Numbered from the stretch's first letter, positions 1 to 5,434 are shown. The stretch: 5,493 bases of DNA from Bdellovibrionales bacterium (GCA_030633015.1 DAOVTR010000134.1:1-5493); one strand, 5' to 3'. Notes: a model not told the origin generated them from the sequence alone. Made by a program: numbers and translations.

Positions 1-8
1 GTTTATTT

Positions 9-377
9 ATGAGTGAAAATCTTGATGTAACAATTTTGAAAGAGAGAATCAGGTTTTTTGCTAAAGAGCGTGATTGGGAACAATTCCACAGTCCCAAAAA
101 TATCTCTATGGCCTTAAGTGTAGAGGCCTCTGAACTTGTAGAGATTTTTCAATGGCTAACAGAAAAACAGTCTCATGAAATAATAAATAATGATAAAAAG
201 CTAAGTGATATAAAAGATGAAATTGCAGATATACTTGTCTATGCAGTCAGAATTAGTGATCTGTTAGGTATTAATATTGTGGATGCAATTGATCAAAAAA
301 TTGTTAAAAATATAGAAAAATATCCTGCTGATCTTGTAAGAGGTAGCGCAAAAAAATATACAGAACATAAGAGATGA
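9..377 (+). CDS. MazG-like nucleotide pyrophosphohydrolase (dCTPase / RS21-C6 type)
   Basis: This 122-residue protein is a compact all-helical MazG-fold enzyme expected to hydrolyse a (d)NTP to the monophosphate and pyrophosphate in the cytoplasm, cleaning the nucleotide pool. Seen in the sequence: FHSPKN at 26-31, the metal-binding ExxE pair E39/E42 within SVEASELVEIFQW, the second acidic pair E71/D74 in DEIADIL, and a C-terminal KYPADLVRGSAKKYTE segment at 104-119. The same order of motifs, including H27 and the RGSxKYTE tail, occurs in vertebrate DCTPP1 (RS21-C6), which prefers dCTP and modified dCTP; substrate preference here is inferred. The ATG gives a normal family N-terminus, but only 8 bases precede it, so neither its ribosome site nor a longer start can be judged. 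Its stop overlaps the next start in ATGA (374-377), so the two genes are probably co-transcribed and translationally coupled. Confidence 0.9.
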   Translation: MSENLDVTILKERIRFFAKERDWEQFHSPKNISMALSVEASELVEIFQWLTEKQSHEIINNDKKLSDIKDEIADILVYAVRISDLLGINIVDAIDQKIVKNIEKYPADLVRGSAKKYTEHKR

Positions 378-2206
378 TTCAAGTAAGTAATTTAACAAAA
401 TCATTTGGAGATCAACTAATCTTCCAAAATATTACTTTTTCCATAAACCGTCGGGAAATTGTCGGGTTAGTTGGTAGAAATGGTTCAGGTAAAAGTACAA
501 TTTTTAAAATACTGATGGAAGAGTTGGCATCCGATTTTGGAACAATTGTAATTCCCAAAAAATATAAAATGGGGCTTTTAAGTCAACATATAAAATTTAG
601 TAAAAAAACTATTTTAGATGAGTGCGTTTTAGCACTTCCTGAGCAAAGAGTTTATGATACATATATTGTTGAGAAAATTTTATTTGGTCTAGGATTTCAA
701 GAGTCAGACCTAAATAAGGATCCAGCGACATTTTCAGGTGGATTTCAGTTACGGATAAATCTTGCGAAATTATTAATTGAAGCTCCAGATCTATTATTAT
801 TAGATGAACCAACAAATTATTTAGATATTGTTAGTTTGCGATGGCTTAAAGTTTTTTTAAAAAGTTACCCTGGAGAAATAATTTTAATTACTCATGATCA
901 AGCATTTATGAATGATATCGTTACTCATACGATGGGTATCTATAGAAGAAAATTAAAAAAAATAAAAGGAAATGTTCAAAAACTGAAAGAGGAAATTGCT
1001 CTGGAAGAGGAAATATATGAACAGACAAAAGAAAACCTAGATCGCAAGAAAAAAGAGGTTGAATTATTTGTAGAAAGATTTAGGGCAAAAGCATCTAAGG
1101 CAAAACAGGCCCAGTCAAGACTTAAAATGTTAGAGAAAATGGGTTCTATGGATGAACTTGAAAGAGAGAAAAGACTTGCCTTTAGATTTCATTATCAAGA
1201 TTTGCCAAGTAAAAATTTATTTGGAGTTGAAGATCTTAGTTTTGGTTACAGTTTTGAAAATATGTTAATTAATGGCTTATCATTTGAAGTTAAAAAGGGT
1301 GATAAAATTGGAATCATAGGGAAAAATGGAAAAGGTAAATCAACTCTTTTGAATTTACTAGGTGGTTATTTAACTGCCAATAAGGGCCGAATTAATCAGC
1401 ATCCAAGTTTGAATATTGGCCATTTTGGGCAAACCAATATTAGTAGGTTAAATGAGAAGTTAACCATTGAGCAGGAGATTACTTCAGAGAATAATGATCT
1501 TAGTAAAACTCAGGTTCGAAATATTTGTGGAACAATGATGTTTGAAGGTGATTTAGCAGATAAAAGAATATCTGTTTTGTCGGGTGGAGAAAAAAGTAGG
1601 GTTTTACTTGGTAAGATTTTAGCACATAAAACGAATGTACTACTTTTAGATGAGCCTAATAATCATTTAGATGCAGAATCCATTAATTCAATGATTGATG
1701 AAATTAATGAATATTTAGGAGCAGTAATTATTGTAACTCATGATGAAAAGATGCTTAAAGAGGTTGCAAATAAATTAATTATTTTTCAAAAAGATTGTGT
1801 TGATTTTTTTGATGGTAGTTACAATGAGTTTTTAGAAAAAATTGGTTGGGAAGATGAAGTTAGTATTGATTTAAAAAAGAAAAAAAAATCATTTAAGGAC
1901 ATAAAGCGTTTAAAAGCAGAGTTGATTTCAGAAAAATCAAAAGTACTTAAGCCGCTGCAAACAGAAATTAATGATTTAGAGGAAATGATAATTGAAAATG
2001 AAAGATTAATTGAAATTAAAAATAAAAGTTTGATCTTGGCTTCGGAAAAACAAGACGGAAATTTAATAAATAATTTATCAAAGGAAGTTTATGATCTTGA
2101 AAAGGTTGTAAATTCCATGTTTAATGCCTTAGAGTTAAAGAGTTATGAGATGGAAAAGTCACAAAAAAGTTTTGACCAAAGAATAAAACGAATTGATAAA
2201 TTATAA
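374..2206 (+). CDS. ABC-F family ATPase (ribosome-associated translation factor type)
   Basis: This 610-residue protein has two ATP-binding cassettes and no membrane segment, so it is an ABC-F protein, not a transporter. Cassette 1: Walker A GRNGSGKST at 34-42, Q71, signature SGGFQ at 121-125, Walker B LLLLDEP at 140-146 and H174. Cassette 2: Walker A GKNGKGKST at 316-324, Q353, signature LSGGE at 402-406, Walker B LLLDEP at 423-428 and H456. A charged helical linker (about 190-270) corresponds to the P-site tRNA-interaction motif, and residues 500-610 form a Lys/Glu-rich, probably coiled-coil C-terminal domain. Characterised ABC-F proteins act at the ribosomal E site; some protect against antibiotics. 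No evidence of resistance function is visible. Q71 to the signature is only about 50 residues, leaving no room for the EttA-type arm. The second Walker B continues as DEPNNHLD, with N429 where Thr is usual. The start is set by the ATGA overlap; only a weak AAGAG precedes it. Confidence 0.93.
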   Translation: MIQVSNLTKSFGDQLIFQNITFSINRREIVGLVGRNGSGKSTIFKILMEELASDFGTIVIPKKYKMGLLSQHIKFSKKTILDECVLALPEQRVYDTYIVEKILFGLGFQESDLNKDPATFSGGFQLRINLAKLLIEAPDLLLLDEPTNYLDIVSLRWLKVFLKSYPGEIILITHDQAFMNDIVTHTMGIYRRKLKKIKGNVQKLKEEIALEEEIYEQTKENLDRKKKEVELFVERFRAKASKAKQAQSRLKMLEKMGSMDELEREKRLAFRFHYQDLPSKNLFGVEDLSFGYSFENMLINGLSFEVKKGDKIGIIGKNGKGKSTLLNLLGGYLTANKGRINQHPSLNIGHFGQTNISRLNEKLTIEQEITSENNDLSKTQVRNICGTMMFEGDLADKRISVLSGGEKSRVLLGKILAHKTNVLLLDEPNNHLDAESINSMIDEINEYLGAVIIVTHDEKMLKEVANKLIIFQKDCVDFFDGSYNEFLEKIGWEDEVSIDLKKKKKSFKDIKRLKAELISEKSKVLKPLQTEINDLEEMIIENERLIEIKNKSLILASEKQDGNLINNLSKEVYDLEKVVNSMFNALELKSYEMEKSQKSFDQRIKRIDKL

Positions 2207-3274
2207 TTGTTCAAGTTTTAAAAAAATTATAAGAGTTTTTTGAAAGCGATTAAAGTTATTATCGCTGATAAGTACAAGTAGAGTTGTATTATCTTTAAGC
2301 TTGGGCCCTAATGCTAACCCTTCAATATTATCAAGTTTAATATTTAGATTAGAAAGGTCATAAAGAAGTTTTTTAGATATCGGCTTAAAGTGTCTTCCTT
2401 TTAACGAGTTAACGTTTATATTGATGCCACCTTGTAGTTGGGTTTTAAATATTTTTATATGATTTTCTTTTGTAGTTGGCGACCAACTTCTTTCTAGTGT
2501 TAAAAGGTGGTTGTTTGGTAATATTTCTATATCAACAAGGCCATTATCTCCAATAAGCATTGGATTATTAGTAGGGTTTGGAATTGGATCTATCTGGTAA
2601 ATATATTGTTTAAGCAGCTGAAAGTCACTGGACATTTCGAAAATCCTTACTGGCCCCCCTTCTTTGAGACTAACAATAGGAGCATCTTGAATTAGTGGTT
2701 GTTCATGAGAGAAAAATATTTTTCCATTATTGGCAGATCGGGTTAAGCTTTCAAGTGCAAAATTATCCCTAACTCCAATTGTTTGTATGCCTTGTTGTTC
2801 TGGCATTAAATAGCTTGGTATTTTAACCTTTTTAACCATAACTCCATTTTTATCAAATTCAAAAATGCCTGGGGGAATTCGCTTGGACTTAAAAAATTTT
2901 CCTTCTGATGAAATAAGAAAATGTCCATTGTCCTTTATCGCAATACCTTCGCAGTCCATAGTTAGTTTTTTTATTGGTTTTTTAAACCTGTCTTTTAGCA
3001 AAATAACTTTAGTTGGAACTAGATTGAATTGGTCAGTTAATTTGAATTCAAATATTCTTATTGGCCCAAAATCACCTTGATCATCACTGATTGCGAAAAA
3101 GGCTTTATTTTTATGGTCATAAGTAATTCCAGAAAGCCCTCCTATTTCTATATCTTTAAATTTTTCTCCCGTTTTAAATTCTTGCTTACCTATAAATTTA
3201 ATTCTAGGTTGACTGATCAGATGAGTGCAACTTGTAAGTAGAAGTAGCACAATAAAGTAACTCTTTGATTTCAC
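2201..3274 (-). CDS. Lipoprotein with phytase-like (esterase-like activity of phytase) domain
   Basis: The 357-residue product begins with a lipoprotein signal peptide: basic MKSK, a hydrophobic run at 6-13, and a lipobox LTSC with the lipidated Cys at 16. It should therefore be exported and membrane-anchored. The rest matches the phytase-like family (Pfam PF13449) by pattern: GGLSGITYD at 45-53 followed by AISDDQG, MDCEGIAI at 106-113 followed by LISSEG, an ALESLT segment at 173-178, GLVDIEILPNNHLLTLERSW at 245-264, and NIEGLALGP at 316-324 followed by ISDNN. These repeated 'EG/SG ... D' blades suggest a beta-propeller. Substrate is unknown; the family name rests on similarity to an alkaline phytase region, and enzymatic action is not assured. 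The start is GTG (3272-3274), supported by a well-spaced AAAGGA. It is transcribed divergently from another predicted lipoprotein and overlaps the ABC-F gene by 6 bases at the stop. Confidence 0.88.
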   Translation of the reverse strand: MKSKSYFIVLLLLTSCTHLISQPRIKFIGKQEFKTGEKFKDIEIGGLSGITYDHKNKAFFAISDDQGDFGPIRIFEFKLTDQFNLVPTKVILLKDRFKKPIKKLTMDCEGIAIKDNGHFLISSEGKFFKSKRIPPGIFEFDKNGVMVKKVKIPSYLMPEQQGIQTIGVRDNFALESLTRSANNGKIFFSHEQPLIQDAPIVSLKEGGPVRIFEMSSDFQLLKQYIYQIDPIPNPTNNPMLIGDNGLVDIEILPNNHLLTLERSWSPTTKENHIKIFKTQLQGGININVNSLKGRHFKPISKKLLYDLSNLNIKLDNIEGLALGPKLKDNTTLLVLISDNNFNRFQKTLIIFLKLEQL

Positions 3275-3280
3275 GATATT

Positions 3281-3286
3281 TCCTTT
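3281..3286 (-). promoter_or_regulatory. Shine-Dalgarno site deciding a GTG start
   Basis: Read on the minus strand this is AAAGGA, followed by 6 bases and then the GTG at 3274-3272. No ATG precedes the signal peptide in this frame, so the site fixes the GTG as the start of the phytase-like lipoprotein. Confidence 0.75.
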
Positions 3287-3319
3287 GAGATTTTAAATAA
3301 TAATCTTAACAATTTAAAA

Positions 3320-3348
3320 AGTATATAGAAAAAACTTATCACATACAA
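3320..3348 (-). promoter_or_regulatory. Candidate sigma70-type promoter for the phytase-like lipoprotein
   Basis: On the minus strand a TTGTAT (3348-3343) is separated by exactly 17 bases from TATACT (3325-3320), which matches the -10 consensus at 5 of 6 positions; the -35 matches only at TTG. Transcription would begin near 3313, giving a leader of about 39 bases before the GTG. The region is very AT-rich, so chance matches are likely. No comparably good promoter was found for the opposite gene in 3349-3412. Confidence 0.4.
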
Positions 3349-3412
3349 ATCTAATCAATCATTGTTTTTTATTAATTGTCTGTAGGAAGTTATTTTAAAG
3401 TATTTTTTTGCT

Positions 3413-4177
3413 ATGGACGATAAAGTAATAATGAAGGTAGTTTTTTTTTTATTTATTTTTTCTATTAATTCATGTTCTTTAATTGAGCAACAAAAAGATA
3501 GATATCCATCGTCTATAAAAAAAAGTTTAAGCAAATGTATTAATTCGTTTCTAAAGATTTCTGGTCAATATTTAGGTCGTGATAAGTTCGTCTGGGATGA
3601 GATTTTTTTAGATGAAATTCAAACCTACCATTTAGAGCGGTTTGCTAAAAAGAAAAAAAAGAAAATGATTGCAGGAAATAAAGTGGTTGTTTGGAAAATT
3701 GATTATGTTTCCTCCCTGAAAATATCAGATATAGATTTAAATCTATCAAATATTGTTAAGAATGGTTTCTTTGAAAATAAATTAATAGAGGATAGTTTAG
3801 TTGATGGTAACTTAAGAAAAGCCGCCGTTGTACGTCTGTACAATAAGGACAAGTATATTACAAAAGAGATTGGTCCCATTTTTGGTAAGCCCAACTCTCT
3901 TATTATAAATAATTTAGAGGTAAATTTGAAATTTAAAGTTGATAATAGTTTTGAAAATATTGAAAAAATTGAAATTCTCCAAACCAATCCAACATATGCA
4001 GCCTCTGTCTACTCAAGAGGCAAAGAGAAGTTTTCACGTTCTAACACATTATCTAAAATCGATCAGATTGCCCTTGGCGGTTTTATCAGTCGACTTCCAA
4101 GTAGAATGGAAGTCGTTTTTAAAGAAGTTCTACCTAATGGATATTTCTATGAATATTCCTATTTTACTGGATATTAA
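3413..4177 (+). CDS. Predicted lipoprotein of unknown function
   Basis: I do not recognise a family for this 254-residue product. The N-terminus holds a strongly hydrophobic segment (VVFFLFIFSI, 9-18) ending in INSC, an acceptable though non-ideal lipobox with Cys at 21; the only other Cys is at 42. A second in-frame ATG at 3431 (M7) gives MKVVFFLF..., a better signal peptide than MDDKVIMK..., whose first residues are acidic. Neither ATG has a good ribosome site, so the true start may be 3431. The mature part is Lys-rich with a six-Lys run at 79-84, then alternating polar/hydrophobic stretches that suggest beta structure (about 88-190), and an aromatic tail ending YFYEYSYFTGY. A T10 tract (3441-3450) lies inside the signal-peptide codons. 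The gene is divergent from the phytase-like lipoprotein and converges on tRNA-Leu with a 20-base gap. Confidence 0.72.
   Translation: MDDKVIMKVVFFLFIFSINSCSLIEQQKDRYPSSIKKSLSKCINSFLKISGQYLGRDKFVWDEIFLDEIQTYHLERFAKKKKKKMIAGNKVVVWKIDYVSSLKISDIDLNLSNIVKNGFFENKLIEDSLVDGNLRKAAVVRLYNKDKYITKEIGPIFGKPNSLIINNLEVNLKFKVDNSFENIEKIEILQTNPTYAASVYSRGKEKFSRSNTLSKIDQIALGGFISRLPSRMEVVFKEVLPNGYFYEYSYFTGY
3441..3450 (+). repeat. T10 homopolymer in signal-peptide codons
   Basis: Ten consecutive T follow G3440 and encode part of the hydrophobic core (V10-F11-F12-L13) of the predicted lipoprotein. Losing one T leads to TAA about 13 codons on; gaining one leads to TAA after about 9 codons. In both cases translation ends at or before the lipidated Cys, so length change would switch the gene off. 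Confidence 0.8.
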
Positions 4178-4183
4178 AAAAAA
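4176..4183 (-). terminator. T8 tract downstream of tRNA-Leu, weak terminator candidate
   Basis: On the minus strand, 14 bases after the encoded CCA, there are eight consecutive T. Only a poor 4-bp AATT/AATT stem precedes it, so an intrinsic terminator is possible but not well supported. The tract overlaps the TAA stop of the convergent lipoprotein gene. Confidence 0.25.
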
Positions 4184-4197
4184 TTGATTGAAATTAC

Positions 4198-4282
4198 TGG
4201 TAGCCGAGGCGAGACTTGAACTCGCACACCCTAAGGGCAACGGATTTTGAATCCGTCGTGTCTACCATTCCACCACTCGGCC
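4198..4282 (-). tRNA. tRNA-Leu (anticodon CAA, decodes UUG)
   Basis: The minus strand folds as an 85-base class II tRNA. Acceptor GGCCGAG pairs with CUCGGCU, the D stem GUG pairs with CAC, and the anticodon stem ACGGA/UCCGU closes the 7-base loop UUCAAAA with anticodon CAA (4249-4247). A 14-base variable region contains the stem CCC-UUA-GGG. The T arm is GCGAG-UUCAAGU-CUCGC, and discriminator A73 is followed by an encoded CCA (4200-4198). The long variable arm, A73 and CAA identify leucine. The first acceptor pair is G1-U72, a wobble. A strong promoter lies upstream. It is a single tRNA, not part of a visible cluster. Confidence 0.96.
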
Positions 4283-4302
4283 ATTTATTATTAACTTTAT
4301 CA

Positions 4303-4313
4303 CAGTGACACTG
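4303..4313. repeat. Inverted repeat CAGTG-A-CACTG in the tRNA leader
   Basis: A perfect 5-bp inverted repeat with a one-base centre lies 20 bases upstream of the mature tRNA 5' end. It is flanked by TTAT (4298-4301 region) and ATAA (4317-4320), which extend the symmetry imperfectly. It falls between the predicted transcription start near 4329 and the RNase P cleavage point, so it would be part of the pre-tRNA leader, or it could bind a protein. Confidence 0.4.
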
Positions 4314-4335
4314 CGTCATAAGCTGAATATAATTA

Positions 4336-4364
4336 ATACTAGGTAAATAATAGTAAGCTGTCAA
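4336..4364 (-). promoter_or_regulatory. Promoter of tRNA-Leu
   Basis: On the minus strand a perfect -35 TTGACA (4364-4359) is followed after 17 bases by TAGTAT (4341-4336), which matches the -10 consensus at 4 of 6 positions including both key ends. Transcription would start near 4329, about 47 bases before the mature tRNA. An overlapping alternative, TTGTCA with 16-base spacing to TATTAT, starts slightly further upstream. Confidence 0.65.
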
Positions 4365-4373
4365 TTATTGACA
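4359..4373. promoter_or_regulatory. 15-bp palindrome with divergent -35 boxes
   Basis: TGTCAAT-T-ATTGACA is a perfect 7-bp inverted repeat around one base. Each arm ends in an outward TTGACA: leftward for the tRNA and rightward for the small helical protein. The motif CAATTATT inside it (4362-4369) recurs in direct orientation at 4387-4394, 25 bases on. It may be an operator for a dimeric regulator or simply two back-to-back -35 elements; the sequence cannot decide. Confidence 0.5.
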
Positions 4374-4412
4374 AAGTTTTGACTTGCAATTATTCAAAAC
4401 AAAAATTATGTT
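4368..4412 (+). promoter_or_regulatory. Candidate promoter region for the small helical protein
   Basis: The perfect -35 TTGACA at 4368-4373 has only TATTCA (4391-4396) at 17-base spacing, a weak -10. A second option is TTGCAA (4384-4389) with TATGTT (4407-4412), also spaced by 17 and matching 4 of 6 at each box; it would start transcription near 4419, about 32 bases before the ATG at 4451. Which one is used cannot be told by reading. Confidence 0.35.
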
Positions 4413-4440
4413 ACATTGGTAATAGATTAACCAGGATCAT

Positions 4441-4444
4441 GGAG
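4441..4444 (+). promoter_or_regulatory. Shine-Dalgarno GGAG choosing among three ATG codons
   Basis: Three in-frame ATGs occur at 4439, 4445 and 4451. GGAG lies 6 bases before 4451, an ideal distance. An AGGA at 4433-4436 is only 2 bases before 4439 but 8 before 4445, so 4445 is the runner-up. Confidence 0.65.
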
Positions 4445-4450
4445 ATGACC

Positions 4451-4771
4451 ATGGAAAAAAATTCAAATTGGAAAGGACGATTTCAAGAGATTGTTCAGGT
4501 TTGCCAAGATGAGCTTAAAAAAACAACTTCCATTGGAAGAAAAATGATTAATGCTTCTAAAACAAATACTTGTATGAAGGAAGCGTTTGAAGAGTTGGGA
4601 GTATTAGCATTCGATGCTTTAGAAGATAAGAAAATTGATTGGGATAATAATAAGGCCCAAAGGCTTATTAAAACGATTAATGAGCTGAAAGATGAGCTTG
4701 AAGAAATTGAAACTCAAGTAAAATCAGTTAAGGCCCAAGAACAAAATACAAATAATTCTAGTGAAAATTAA
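4451..4771 (+). CDS. Small helical protein of unknown function
   Basis: This 106-residue cytoplasmic protein has no signal peptide or membrane segment, and I cannot assign it to a named family. It reads as three amphipathic helices: about 8-33 (FQEIVQVCQDELKK, then GRKM), about 40-59 (CMKEAFEELGVLAFDALE) and about 66-95, a heptad-like Lys/Glu coiled-coil segment (INELKDELEEIETQVKSVK), followed by a polar Gln/Asn/Ser tail. Cysteines are at 18 and 41. An acidic, helical, coiled-coil build suggests a protein-protein interaction role, but this is only inference. ATG 4451 was chosen for its GGAG; starts at 4445 or 4439 would add 2 or 4 residues. The frame also stays open upstream to a TTG at 4379, but that codon lies in the promoter region. 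It is divergent from tRNA-Leu and ends one base before the end of engB on the other strand. Confidence 0.75.
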   Translation: MEKNSNWKGRFQEIVQVCQDELKKTTSIGRKMINASKTNTCMKEAFEELGVLAFDALEDKKIDWDNNKAQRLIKTINELKDELEEIETQVKSVKAQEQNTNNSSEN

Positions 4772-4772
4772 T

Positions 4773-5429
4773 TTATCTTAATTTGTAAATCTCAGTAAAT
4801 AATTCATCCCTTAATTGGTCTATTCCATCTCTTTTAATTGCTGACGTCTGGTGAGTACTATGAGTTCCAATTGCTGACTTTTTAAATTTATCATGTTCTT
4901 TGCTAAAAGATGTTCTCTCTTTTTGGGTTTTTAATTTATCAATTTTATTGAATACAAAAAACTTATTATTTTCTTGAGTTTTAATGAAATTAAGAAAATC
5001 TATATCTGCTTTTTGATTTGGATGCCTTGCATCTTGAATTCCAACAATAAAAATATATTTTTTGTTAATAAACTTAAAGAAACCAGCCATTAAATAATTC
5101 CAAATTTCAGATTGAGCTTTAGAAACTCTGGCATGTCCATATCCGGGAAGATCGAAAAGAAAAAATTCATGAAGATCATCAGGAGTTTCTTTATCAAAAA
5201 GATTAAATGTGAAAATATTTATCTCTCTTGTTCTTCCAGGCGTATTTGAAGTTTTTGCCTGTGATTTTCCAAATAATGAATTAAGTAAGCTTGATTTTCC
5301 GACATTGGATCTGCCACAAAAGCAGATACCTTTTGCTTCGGGGTTATTTTGAGTCCAAGTATGTAGGTGTTCTTGGTTAAAAAGACCTTGCACAAACTTG
5401 CATGATTTTTGCTCTATTTTTATATTCAT
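4773..5429 (-). CDS. engB: EngB (YsxC/YihA) ribosome biogenesis GTPase
   Basis: This 218-residue GTPase of the TRAFAC class is needed in many bacteria for late assembly of the large ribosomal subunit. All five G motifs are visible, numbering from the ATG at 5429: G1 GRSNVGKS at 39-46, G2 within NTPGRTREINIF (Thr 63), G3 DLPGYG at 93-98, G4 NKID at 161-164, and G5 TSA at 195-197 before IKRDGID. DLPGYG and the TPGRT block are typical of the EngB subfamily, and the length is normal to slightly long for it. The frame extends 5 codons further to a TTG at 5444, but AGGA lies 5 bases before the ATG and nothing precedes the TTG, so the ATG is preferred. It is convergent with the small helical protein, with a single base between the stops. 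Confidence 0.95.
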   Translation of the reverse strand: MNIKIEQKSCKFVQGLFNQEHLHTWTQNNPEAKGICFCGRSNVGKSSLLNSLFGKSQAKTSNTPGRTREINIFTFNLFDKETPDDLHEFFLFDLPGYGHARVSKAQSEIWNYLMAGFFKFINKKYIFIVGIQDARHPNQKADIDFLNFIKTQENNKFFVFNKIDKLKTQKERTSFSKEHDKFKKSAIGTHSTHQTSAIKRDGIDQLRDELFTEIYKLR

Positions 5430-5434
5430 AATTA

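Noticed and set aside
609..815. Minus-strand open frame of 68 codons inside the ABC-F gene
   Set aside because: It lies wholly within well-conserved ABC-F coding sequence, has low-complexity composition and no recognisable motif: a shadow frame.
2245..2266. Hairpin AGCGAT / ATCGCT near the convergent ABC-F end, as a terminator
   Set aside because: The stem is only 6 bp with a 10-base loop and is not followed by a T run on either strand; it lies inside the opposite coding region.
2865..3080. Plus-strand open frame of 71 codons antisense to the phytase-like gene
   Set aside because: It covers the conserved MDCEG/ISSEG and GGLSG-region codons of the real gene and shows no features of its own.
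3703..4187. Minus-strand frame 3703-3987 and plus-strand frame 3939-4187 overlapping the unknown lipoprotein
   Set aside because: Both overlap the longer frame that has a signal peptide; neither has a convincing start, ribosome site or domain.
4198..4282. tRNA-Leu 3' end as an attachment site of an integrated element
   Set aside because: No integrase and no second copy of the tRNA 3' segment are present in the window; flanking genes look chromosomal.
4379..4450. N-terminal extension of the small helical protein to a TTG at 4379
   Set aside because: The TTG falls in the promoter region, has no ribosome site, and the added residues do not fit the helical pattern; GGAG-ATG at 4451 is far better.
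4765..4784. AAATTAA / TTAATTT hairpin spanning both stops of the small protein and engB
   Set aside because: A 7-bp stem of A-T pairs only, with no T tract after it, is too weak for a credible bidirectional terminator.
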